The notes under the pieces are model-generated. The model saw only the letters and a program-made list of their open reading frames with translations, ran no database searches and was not told where the DNA came from. Below, piece by piece: positions 45,161 to 56,165 of a stretch of 64,000 nt of DNA. The number at the start of each line of letters is the position of its first letter. Position 1 is the stretch's first letter. This DNA comes from Sialis fuliginosa (taxonomy: Eukaryota; Arthropoda; Insecta; Megaloptera; Sialidae), in assembly GCA_961205875.1 (NCBI GenBank), contig OY540814.1:6120993-6184992 (forward strand). Direction: 5' to 3'. A program made the position numbers and the translations under genes.

Positions 45161-48100
45161 AAATGAAGAAGGGTTTTTTTTCGCTTTGAGTGTCAAAAAG
45201 CTTAGCCTACAAGAGGCAAAATTGTATGTGATGAGAAGTTTCGTCAGGATTTTGCTTCGCCTGACATGAAGTTATGTTAGACTTCGAATAATGTCTAGCT
45301 TTTTGGTAAAATTTTAAAATAAATACATGGTAACCCTATCATTATATGGGCTCGCGGTTTTTTCTGTGATTCTTATTTTTTTTAGATGGAAGCACTTTAA
45401 AATAACATAATTGATGCATTTACGGCACACAATTTGAGAAGTACTACTTAATTAGTGTAAGTGTGGGTACTGTTTCTTTAAAAAATGTACATTCTTAAGT
45501 ATGTATTTTTAAACCATTTTTTTCGAATTAGAGATTTTAATGGAAATATCCATAAATTTTGATCATCCCTGAACCCATTCTGACTATTTTCGTATGGGAA
45601 GAAAATCTCCTATTTGTATATTACAACCAGAAACAGAATTTTGTTGTTTGACTTATATACTAGGGCGCTACATTTGTAGTAATTTAGGGCCTCGCATTAC
45701 TTTAATCTGGCCCTGTTAGTATCAATTAGTGTTAATGATTATGTATACAAAAACATACATATATAAACCAATAGATATGCTAAAATAAAATAAAAGGTTT
45801 TATTAAGTAATACCCCCTTCATTTTGTCAGTTGATAGTTGAAATATACATATTATTATCGGAAGGTCATTAATTAAACGCTACAGCTCTGATTCAGATAT
45901 TAACTCAACGATTACTGCGGACAATCCTAATGAAATTACAATAAGATAATAATATAATTCTTCATTACTAAAGACTCCAAATGCATATTGATTGCTGACG
46001 TATTAAAGTCGAACATTGATTACAATTTTCCATTAAAAACGAGCTTTTATTAAATGAGGAATGATGTCTGTTTGATTATAATATTTTATATTTTATAATA
46101 TACATTAGTTTTTAAAGAATTTAAAATTATACAAGATAACTTATTTATCATAACAGAAACATTTAAAAAGGTTAAACTCATGTCATTTATGTTGTTTTTT
46201 TGTTTGTTTTTTACCAGCCATTCTGTTCATAATTTATTCTGTTCATAATTTATTATACATAGTATATTCAATATTTTATATTATATACAGAATGGTTCGC
46301 CAGAATCGAGTGATCATTGCTAACTTTGTTATTACGGAGCTAGAAGATCGGTTAAATGGGCAAAGTATCAGTATTTTTTCCGGGATGAAGAATGACGGTC
46401 TCAAAAAAACAATTAAATGTCGAATTTCAGAGATTATTAAAATATACCTTTTTTTTAAATGTAATAACCTGCATTTTATTAATGGATTTTATAGCTGAGA
46501 ATTTAATTTTTATAAAAGTGTAAGTTATAATAAGTGATATGCAGATTTAATAAAATACAAACAATTGATTAAAATTATTAAAACAATAATTCCGGGAATT
46601 TATGTCTTATTTCGCAGATTTTTAACGTTTTTGAGTATTATTGATAAAAAATTTTAATTAATTATAATAATCTGGCATATATCTTATTTTATATCAATTT
46701 TACCACCATACATGTATAAGGCTTATAAAGAGAACATTCTTAGCTTTAAAATCCAATAATAATATACAGGATATTCCATTTAAAAAAAAAAAACGTTATA
46801 TTTTAATATATCTCTAAAATTCATTCGTTCGTTTAGTTTAATTACGTAAAAATGCAAATATAATTGAGATTTGAGTCTAATTCATTTCCAATAAAAATAC
46901 AATAGTTATAATAATCGCAACTGTATTTATATTAATATTGATTTTGTTATTATTATTATTATTATTTCCAGACATACCTCATATAGTTAAAAATATACAT
47001 TCTGATGATTTCATATTGTGTTATTCACAAAATACACTTCTTTCCTGTTGACAAAAAATATTAGTCATAAATCAAAAGATAATAAATAATGATGAATGAA
47101 AACAAATAATAACATATTAGTCCATAATATATTATATCTAGAATAATCTATAGATAACAATGCTACAGATAAAATATATATACCTATATATTTATATTAT
47201 ATAGAATAATAATCTTAAAAAGAAAATTAATTTATATAAGAAAACACGTACATGAGGTCATAGAATTATGCCGAGACCTAAAAAAAGAAAAAAATCGTAC
47301 TAACGAGGTTTCACTATACTCAATTTTTATTTTTATTGCCTCTGAAAACTCATGATTACATTTTATAATTTGTTTGTTAAAAAAATACAGAAAATAGATT
47401 TTAATAATTACACGTCACTTCAAACCTGCCCTAAAAAAACAGGATCCAAATTTTGGGAGGGCAAAAAGTAGTCATTGCCTCCCCACTGAAAATGTTGAGG
47501 GGACAACTAGCTCCCCTGTATAGGTATATAAACATAATATATATATAAGTGTCTGTTAATTATAAATTATTAGTTACTTTAAATTATTTTATTATTATTT
47601 ATGACTCTTTACATCGTCCTACAGTCCTACTAAATAATAATAACCAGTAAATATACTTAAAAATGATTTTTAGCACCCCGGACATAAGTGGCTTATTTAA
47701 CCTATTTGAACATTTGCCATAACATGGGTATTAAATTAATGTCAAAGACAACTTCCACTGTTAAATATATAATATAATAACCTCAATGTTATTGCAATGT
47801 AATAGTTTTCTTGTGCATGGACAAGGTAAAGGATTTAAAAGAGAATGTTTGAAATGTTTGATTTATTGTCTAATTTACATTCATGTGTCTTGTAATAAAT
47901 GTTGTTCATTTTGACATTTAACATATTAAATATTTCTAGTACATACCTGATTTTTGTACATTTTTTTCACATGTGCTTAGAGTAAAGTAGGTAAATGTCA
48001 AATATTTAAATGTAGAAAATATGTAATTCCATATATCTTCTTGGTCTATCAGTATTTAACCATCCGTATGAGTTGATTGGATAATTTCAGACGGTATTAC

Positions 48101-48205
48101 TGAATGCTAATGTATGTTTCTGTTTATACCTAAGAAAGACAAATAATAATCAATAAGTATTTAAAATATTTTTGCGTCTATTTATACTTTTCCTGAAAAA
48201 TACAC
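45161..48205. other. Long gene-free stretch
   Basis: Very AT-rich with no gene. 46763-46790 is a lone left end of the TACAGG..CCATTT foldback family. 47440-47530 (CAAATTTTGGGAGGGCAAAA, GTAGTCATTGCCTCCCCACT) is inverted relative to a like segment at 61507-61600. Confidence 0.5.
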
Positions 48206-48973
48206 TTAACAAGGAATCACTAAATTTTTTCAATATTTTTAGATATTTTTGAATGGCTGCATCTTCGCAAAAAATGATTGTAGAACGGTTTTAAAAAACA
48301 ATTTTAAAGGTAGAACATTCCAGTTTTCGAATCATTTGTTGAAAATTGTAATGTCCTTAAGGATAACCTCTCTTTAAAGATGAAACGCTGAAAAAAAATT
48401 TCAAAAATATATATGGGTCATTCCATATAAAATCATCAAGGTGCTGAAGTTGCACCATTTTTAATTTTGATGAAAGTTTAATCAGTTGTTATTATACTTA
48501 TTAGATAGCAGAAACTGTACTTAGAAAAATTTTAATGGCCATAGTTCGGGGGTGGTGACCGTTTTACCCTCTTAAGATATGAAGATTTCGTCGATTTTCA
48601 ACGTTTTTTCAACTCGCTATAGCACGCGTTCTAATAAAGCAATTAAAACGAGCTTAATGTCATTTGAAAGACTAAGGAATCTAGTTTCAATTGATCTAGC
48701 ACAATTTAAAGTTTAAATATTTTTTTTGTAGATAGAGGCTTTTCAAATTTATTAATAAAATTGTCATTTTTTCTATTTTTCGAAATTTATTGTGGCTCTA
48801 AGGTTAAACTGAGAAAGCTATAATTATGTGTAAGTTATGTTCATTTATAGTACTCAGTACCCACAAAAAATCAGCTTGATTGATGCACATCTTTTATTAA
48901 AAAAAATTTGTTAAATATCGCAAAAATCACGAAAACACCAAAATCAGCTGTTTTCGAAGCAAAAAAAAGTTAT

Positions 48974-50165
48974 GTGGGGGACGAGATAAAATTCTGAATT
49001 TTTTTTTACAAATGCTCTAAATAGTTATCTTTGAAGGTCTTATAGATTCGTTTTGTTATTTTCATTTTTATAGCAACCAGAATTTTTTTTTAAATTTAAA
49101 AAATACGAAAATTTCAAAAACAGTTATTTTTAAACATAATACAAAAATATGTTGGGCACGAGATAGAATTCTGAATTTTTTTTTACAAATGCTCTAAATA
49201 GTTATCTTTGAAGGCCTTAATGATTCGTTTTGTTATTTTCATTTTTATAGCAACCAGAATTTTTTTTTAAATTTAAAAAAATACGAAAACTTAAAAAACG
49301 GTTATTTTTAAACATAATACAAAAATATGTTGGGCACGAGATAGAATTCTGAATTTTTTTTTACAAATGTTCTAAATAGTTATCTTTGAAGGCCTTATAG
49401 ATTCGTTTTGTTATTTTCATTTTTATAGCAATCAGAATTTTTTTTTAATTTAAAAAAATACGAAAACTTCAAAAACGGTTATTTTTTAAACAATACAAAA
49501 ATATGTTGGGTACGAGATAGAATTCTGAATTTTTTTTTACAAATGCTCTAAATAGTTATCTTTGAAGGCCTTATAGATTCGTTTTGTTATTTTCATTTTT
49601 ATAGCAACCAGAATTTTTTTTTAAATTTAAAAAAATACGTAAACATCAAAAACGGTTATTTTTAAACATAATACAAAAATATGTTGGGCACGAGATAGAA
49701 TTCTGAATTTTTTTTTACAAATGTTCTAAATAGTTATCTTTGAAGGCCTTAATGATTCGTTTTGTTATTTTCATTTTTATAGCAACCAGAATTTTTTTTT
49801 TTAATTTAAAAAATACGAAAACTTCAAAAACAGTTATTTTTAAACATAATACAAAAATATGTTGGACACGAGATAGAATTCTGAATTTTTTTTTACAAAT
49901 GCTCTAAATAGTTATCTTTGAAGGCCTTAATGATTCGTTTTGTTATTTTCATTTTTATAGCAACCAGAATTTTTTTTTAAATTTAAAAAAATACGAAAAC
50001 TTCAAAAACGGTTTTTTTTAAACATAATACAAAAATATGTTGGGCACGAGATAGAATTCTGAATTTTTTTTTACAAATGCTCTAAATAGTTATTTTTGAA
50101 GTTCTTATAGATTCGTTTTGTTATTTTCATTTTTATAGCAATCAGAATTTTTTTTTAAATTTAAA
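48974..50165 (+). repeat. 178-bp tandem array, left arm (7 units)
   Basis: The segment TGTTGGGCACGAGATAGAAT recurs at 49151, 49329, 49505, 49683, 49861 and 50039, with a diverged first unit at 48974 (GTGGGGGACGAGATAAAATT). Spacings are 176-178 bp. Each unit also contains CTAAATAGTTATCTTTGAAG and GATTCGTTTTGTTATTTTCA. Confidence 0.95.
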
Positions 50166-50444
50166 TAAATTATTATTAATAAATTTATAAAATTAAAATA
50201 ACTTCAAAAACCAATTGACCGTTAAAAAATTAATTAAGGTATCTGTTAAAAACAACTAGATTTTATTTTTTGCTCCACATAATTTTTTTTTTTTAATTTA
50301 TTTTCGAAAATACATGATTTTAGAGTTTTTACACTTTTAAGGATTTAAAAAAAGTCTGGTGACTAGAAAAATGAAAATAACAAGAAAAAGTCAATTGGCT
50401 TTTAAAGTTAATTACTTAAAGCAATTATAAAAAAAAATTCAAAA

Positions 50445-51180
50445 TTCTATCTCGTGCCCAACATATTTTTGTATTGTTTAAAAAATAGCCATTTTTGAAG
50501 TTTTCGTATTTTTTTTAAATTTCAAAAAAATTCTGGTTGCTATAAAAATGAAAATAACAAAACGAATCATTAAGGCCTTCAAAGATAACTATTTAGAGCA
50601 TTTGTAAAAAAAAATTCTGAATTCTATCTCGTGCCCAACATATTTTTGTATTATGTTTAAAAATAACCGTTTTTGAAGTTTTCGTATTTTTAAAATAAAA
50701 AAAAAAATTCTGGTTGCTATAAAAATGAAAATAACAAAACGAATCATTAAGGCCTTCAAAGATAACTATTTAGAACATTTGTAAAAAAAAATTCAGAATT
50801 CTATCTCGTGCCCAACATATTTTTGTATTATGTTTAAAAATAACCGTTTTTTAAGTTTTCGTATTTTTTTAAATTTAAAAAAAAATTCTGGTTGCTATAA
50901 AAATGAAAATAACAAAACGAATCATTAAGACCTTCAAAGATAACTATTTAGAGCATTTGTAAAAAAAAATTCAGAATTCTATCTCGTGCCCAACATATTT
51001 TTGTATTATGTTTAAAAATAACTGTTTTTGAAATTTTCGTATTTTTTAAATTAAAAAAAAAATTCTGGTTGCTATAAAAATGAAAATAACAAAACGAATC
51101 TATAAGACCTTCAAAGATAACTATTTAGAGCATTTGTAAAAAAAAATTCAGAATTTTATCTCGTCCCCCACATAACTTTT
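50445..51180 (-). repeat. 178-bp tandem array, right arm (5 units, inverted)
   Basis: The reverse-strand unit, with ATCTCGTGCCCAACATATTT, recurs at about 50456, 50634, 50811, 50989 and, diverged, 51166. Spacings are 177-178 bp. The diverged outermost unit corresponds to the diverged first unit of the left array. Confidence 0.94.
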
Positions 51181-52587
51181 TTTTGCTTCGAAAACAGCTG
51201 ATTTTGGTGTTTTCGTGATTTTTGCGATATTTAACAAATTTTTTTTAATAAAAGATGTGCATCAATCAAGCTGATTTTTTGTGGGTACTGAGTACTATAA
51301 ATGAACATAACTTACACATAATTATAGCTTTCTCAGTTTAACCTTAGAGCCACAATAAATTTCGAAAAATAGAAAAAATGACAATTTTATTAATAAATTT
51401 GAAAAGCCTCTATCTACAAAAAAAATATTTAAACTTTAAATTGTGCTAGATCAATTGAAACTAGATTCCTTAGTCTTTCAAATGACATTAAGCTCGTTTT
51501 AATTGCTTTATTAGAACGCGTGCTATAGCGAGTTGAAAAAACGTTGAAAATCGACGAAATCTTCATATCTTAAGAGGGTAAAACGGTCACCACCCCCGAA
51601 CTATGGCCATTAAAATTTTTCTAAGTACAGTTTCTGCTATCTAATAAGTATAATAACAACTGATTAAACTTTCATCAAAATTAAAAATGGTGCAACTTCT
51701 ATATTTTAATAAATTTGATGATTATAAATGGAATGACTCATATGCAATTTTTAGGTCACTTTCAAGTGGATTTTTCAGAATGAAATTTTTTTTATCAAAA
51801 AAAGGACGTTAAAAAAAAACTTTCAGCTTTCGAAATCTGTCCTTGAATTATTTTTTTAATTATTTGATTCCTAGTTATATAGGCGCTCAAAGTGAAATAT
51901 GTGATTTTTGTTTTGATTGCAAGTAACTTGGTCAAAAATGGTCGTACAGCAATAGAAAACAAAATTGTTTGATCTACAAACATCATTTATTTGATTGGAT
52001 CAAAAAAATTTCTCAGGTCCTGTAGAGCCTCTCAAAAATGATATACAATTTTGAAAAAATTTTTTGGCGTTTCATCTTTAAAAAAAGTGGTTATCCTTAA
52101 GGATATTAAAAATTTCAACAAATGATTCGAAAACTAGAATGTTCAAGCTTTAAAACTTTTTTTTTAACTGTTCGACAACCATTTTTCGCGGAGATGCAGC
52201 CATTCAAATATACCTAAAAATATTGAAAAAATTTAGTGATCCCTTAATTTTGGAGTTTAGTGTATAAGTGCTGCTCTTATGGCTGATATTGTACCTATAA
52301 AAAGAATGCCAAGAAATACAAAAAACGTGCTGTGTATTATTGCTGTTTATCTCTAATAAAAAACTAATATCACCTTTCTATTTTAAATTAAATTAGAGTT
52401 AAATAATAAAATTTATAACTTTTGACATAGTAGGCGTGTCACTCAACATATGCACAAATATAGACTGTTTATATGTACATAAAAAAATTGATATTTCGTT
52501 TATTCAAATCGAACCTGTTATTTATCAGTCAATTCGAAATAACTATCTATCTCTTAAGGCAATTGACATTAAGCGATGACTGAAATG

Positions 52588-52719
52588 CGCTATACTCAGC
52601 GGTTCTTAAACTTATGTGGTCTAGGAAGCCCCTCCTGACAGAAAAACAAAGAAGGTCGTTAAATAAAAATGTAAAAATACTTTAATTTATGCTAAGTTTA
52701 AGAACCACTGCGCTATACT
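52588..52719. mobile_element. 114-bp hAT-like MITE with 9-bp direct repeats
   Basis: The element at 52597-52710 starts CAGCGGTTCTTAAACTTA and ends TAAGTTTAAGAACCACTG, inverted with one mismatch. It is flanked by CGCTATACT at 52588-52596 and 52711-52719. CAG(T/C)GGTTCTTAAAC ends are typical of hAT MITEs. The ninth matching base may be chance. Confidence 0.9.
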
Positions 52720-52992
52720 ATTCATAAGCGTAGTAAAAATTATTTTTTTGTTACCATTAGGTACCTTTAATAATCAACCACAACTCGTGGGCCACCCATT
52801 AATCTTCTTTTGTGGTATATCTCTGCTCCTTTTATTTTTATAAAGTATACCTATAGGTAATTATTTTGAAAATTAATGATTGATATCAAATATAATTTTT
52901 TTTACTAATTATATTTTAAAACCGAGACAATCGACGAGAATTATAAAAAAGTTTCGTCTCGTCCGATTTTACCCCTTAGGATTCTGATGTTT

Positions 52993-53253
52993 TTAACCTT
53001 TTGAACCCTATTGGCCGGTATACTGGGTGCTGTTGCTCAGGTGTTCAGGGCCACACTTCAAGTAAGTCCAACAGTTTAGGGTTCAAATGCGGTTAAAACA
53101 TTTTCGATATATTTAGATCTAGCTATATCTGGCTAGAATATAATATACTCGTAATAAAGTGTATGTTACGTTTTCCTCATAACATTTAAAAAATTTAATA
53201 ATAATCCCGGATCACCGGCCTGTTTCTTAGGAGTTCAGGGTTCAAAGGGTTAA
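52993..53253. mobile_element. 253-bp TTAA-flanked MITE
   Basis: Element at 52997-53249: CCTTTTGAACCCT at the left, AGGGTTCAAAGGG at the right, with TTAA outside each end (52993-52996, 53250-53253). CCGG segments inside also face each other. Possibly piggyBac-related. Confidence 0.7.
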
Positions 53254-54193
53254 TGCACTTTTTAACTTTCAACTTTTGAACAACTCATATTCTTACATAC
53301 TGAATGAAACTAACTAATAAAATTAAACTATATAGATAGACTTTATGTAACATTTAAATATCATTCTGGTTTATTTATTACATTCCCAAAAAGGCATTAT
53401 TTTTTGTCCATCTGGTATTAGACCAAAATATAAATTTTTGGCGCATTCAATTGTTTAAAAAAAAAAAACAATATCTTGCAGGCCACAGAATTGTAAAATT
53501 ATACACTATCTAGAATTAAAACTATATTAGTAAATACCAAATCCATTCTACTTTAAAGGGTACAGTCGTGATATACTTAATTATTAATACTATAGCGTTT
53601 CACTCTCTGCGGCTTACATAAAAGATTCAGAGACGAGCAAAATAAATAAAATGCATTTAACTTCAATTAAATTAACAAAACTCAATTAATGTAAGTAGGT
53701 TCTATGGAACGTGGTTTGTAATATAAAAGTGAGAGTTAAATAAAGTAATTTAAAATTCAACCAGCTAATTAGGTTTACAAGTGTCAATATAATATTTAAT
53801 ATATTAATATGCAAATTTTATAGCTGATAAAACAGTTTTTTTTAGAATTTGTAAACATGTTTGTAGTCAAGTCGTTTTTTGAATGTTTTTATATATTTTG
53901 CAAATATTTATTGAGACAGTAAAGTGAAGAAAAAGAAAATGTTCTAATGCATCTTTGCTTGAACTCTTATAGAGATAAGTAATACAATATGTACTGTATT
54001 TAATTAGTATACTGTTGTGTAATTATAACTAGATCAACATTTTATGTTAATTACGTGAAAATAGGAGTGCCAAATGTTGAACATTAAATACAGTAAGAAT
54101 TGTTGGGATTTCAAAGAAATTGACTCTGGTTTTAATCGACTAATTGTTTTACTTATGAACAGCTCGTATTCTTACAAACATTCTTTACAAATC
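53254..54193. other. Gene-free stretch
   Basis: AT-rich, with no repeat match or coding frame noticed. Confidence 0.5.
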
Positions 54194-55240
54194 TAGCGAT
54201 TTCCAAACTGGGAGGCGCGGACTAGTGCAAAGGGAGGCGCGAAAAATTTAACATAAATGTAATTTTCATAAAATAACATTTAGGTATAATTATAAATAAA
54301 AAATATATACATATATGTATACTTTTAAAACATAACATTATTCTTTTATATATTATCTGTTCCCATGTAGTTTTAGACTGACAACTATTGAAAAGAAAAA
54401 ACTAATAGAATAGGTATGATGCCTAATTTTTAAAAACTATTTTATGATGATCTTACGTGTCTCTTATTTCCAAAAAAATGTTTATTTCTGCAGAAAATAA
54501 AGGTTTGATCGTAAAAATTGACCCTTTTAAAACTAATTTTGAATTTGACTCCAAAACGCTTGTAGGTGTCATGGCGCATTTTTGACATCACGCCTATGTA
54601 AACATTCCTTGTCAACTATAATAAATCTTTGTTCCATCGCTAATGTTTCTCGGTTTTACTTTTGGTAACACAAAACTGAGCAAATTGATAATTTAAAACC
54701 ACAAAATAATTTATAAACAGTGCAGATATTAATGAAACAAAAATAAAAATAAATTCATTTTTAGAATCTTTTTAACTTATTTCATTATTTAAAATCATAA
54801 TTTCAGTGATACTTTGTTACTGGCATCATGCCTATTATCATGCGATACTTCAAATAAAAATTTCAGAGTGAAACCCTAGTTCAATTTTGATTGAATCGAA
54901 GTGAGGAATATAATACTTCAAGCAAGTACTGGTACCATTCGTAACATCATATTTATGCGAAGCGGGATTAGTTGCAATGACATCCAAATATCGAGACCGT
55001 TTAGTAGTAGACAAAGATATACGAGTAGCACTCTCCTCAATGACACCTAGATTTAATAAAGTTTGTGCTAATAAACAAGCACATTCATCTATCAATTACA
55101 TTTTTTAAATTTTTTGTATTAATACATTTTATACCTTTTTAAAACGTGTCTTTATTATTTTATAAAATAAAGAGGGTAGGAGGCGCCAAGATTAAATTTT
55201 TTAAAGGGAGGCGTAATAAAATAAAGTTTTGAAACCACTG
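54194..55240. mobile_element. Decayed hAT-like element
   Basis: Left end TAGCGATTTCCAAACTGGGA and GGCGCG. Right end GGGAGGCGTAATAAAATAAA through TTTTGAAACCACTG. Inverted CAGTGGTTTCNAAAC ends followed by GGGAGGCG are typical of one hAT group. The interior has no recognisable transposase, and the flanks show no target duplication, so it is old. Confidence 0.55.
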
Positions 55241-56012
55241 TTTTAATCAATACCTAAGATAAGATAATATAAGTATTTGATGTTAAAATTTACGGAAAGT
55301 AATTTTATATGAATACTTTAATACCTATATGATAATTTGTAAAGTTAATATCTATAACAAAATAAATATAGTCATTATAGACAAGTTGCGATGTAAAATG
55401 AGTGAATAGCCTTCTTTGAGATTAGATTTCCTATAGAAGTTTTTATTTTATAGCATAATATCTATATATTAATACGTGAACATCGAAAATTGTCGTACGT
55501 TTTTTAGTATTTATTATAAATGGAAGTGAATGAAACTCATATTATCGTTAAGGCAGGTAAAATAAAGTTTACATACACACATGATTTCCTCTCGCATCGT
55601 TCGACATCATAACAATACTCCTAGCGCCACCAAGCGGCATAAATAAATAGTTTTGGGTTTCTGTCAAACGTAGAGAATGCGTATAGAAATTTCAATTCGC
55701 GTTCAATTGGAAATTTTTGTTGTAAAAGCAGATTAGGTTAGGATAGGTACTGTGCCATAGATGTGCACAAAAAAAATCATGTTACCTAATATAGCCGTTA
55801 AGGCAGGTAATATATTGGTCGAATTTCGACCATAGGCGATACTAATATTGATAAATAGATAATTTTTAAAGTACAGTAATGTTCTGTACTGATATAAAAT
55901 TGATTTAAAAAAAACAAATCTAAATGTACGAAAAACAAAATTGCCAGAATAGTTGATGTCAGAATACCAGACCTAATTTCCGATTTTCTTTTATTCAATC
56001 TATTGTAGTTCG
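55241..56012. other. Gene-free stretch
   Basis: A 14-bp segment CGTTAAGGCAGGTA occurs twice in direct orientation (about 55549 and 55797), bracketing 246 bp that include GCGCCACCAAGCGGCATAAA. The meaning is unclear. Confidence 0.45.
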
Positions 56013-56165
56013 TAGTAGCTAACTTTTCGGGCTGTTGTCCACGTTGTCGTATTTTTACACTTGACGTTTCGACTCTCATGTCGGAGTCTTCTTCAGACAT
56101 GAGAGTCGAAACGTCAAGTGTAAAAATACGACAACGTGGACAACAGCCCGAAAAGTTAGCTACTA
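56013..56165. repeat. Perfect 70-bp palindrome
   Basis: 56013-56082 is the exact complement of 56096-56165, with a 13-nt loop (GGAGTCTTCTTCA). On the minus strand it reads CTGAAGAAGACTC, CGACAT, GAGAGTCGAAACGTC, the same pattern as the palindrome at 29129-29420. The frame MRVETSSVKIRQRGQQPEKL across the right arm is probably incidental. Confidence 0.93.

Larger units (their letters stand above)
48206..52247. mobile_element. 4-kb foldback with 178-bp tandem arrays on both arms, TTAA-flanked
   Basis: Outer arms mirror each other: ATCACTAAATTTTTTCAATA with TTTTTGAATGGCTGCATC on the left, complement at the right; also TGGCCATAGTTCGGGGGTGG and ATAGCACGCGTTCTAATAAA. TTAA lies at 48206-48209 and 52244-52247. 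Inside, the left arm has seven head-to-tail units and the right arm five, in inverse order. No transposase frame. Solo relatives lie at 5850-6650 and 61663-61812. Confidence 0.88.

Noticed and set aside
46292-46498. A 68-codon open frame starting MVRQN
   Set aside because: Isolated in very AT-rich DNA, with no family resemblance and no second exon found nearby.
48974-51180. Regular repeats resembling a CRISPR array
   Set aside because: Units of 178 bp are wholly repetitive with no unique spacers, and the genome is eukaryotic. It is a tandem satellite on inverted arms.
54850-55095. An 81-codon frame inside the decayed hAT-like element as a transposase remnant
   Set aside because: It has no recognisable hAT motif and lies on the strand without supporting context. 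Probably chance.
54186-55248. 8-bp target duplication for the decayed hAT-like element
   Set aside because: The flanks TACAAATC and TTTTAATC agree at only five of eight positions.
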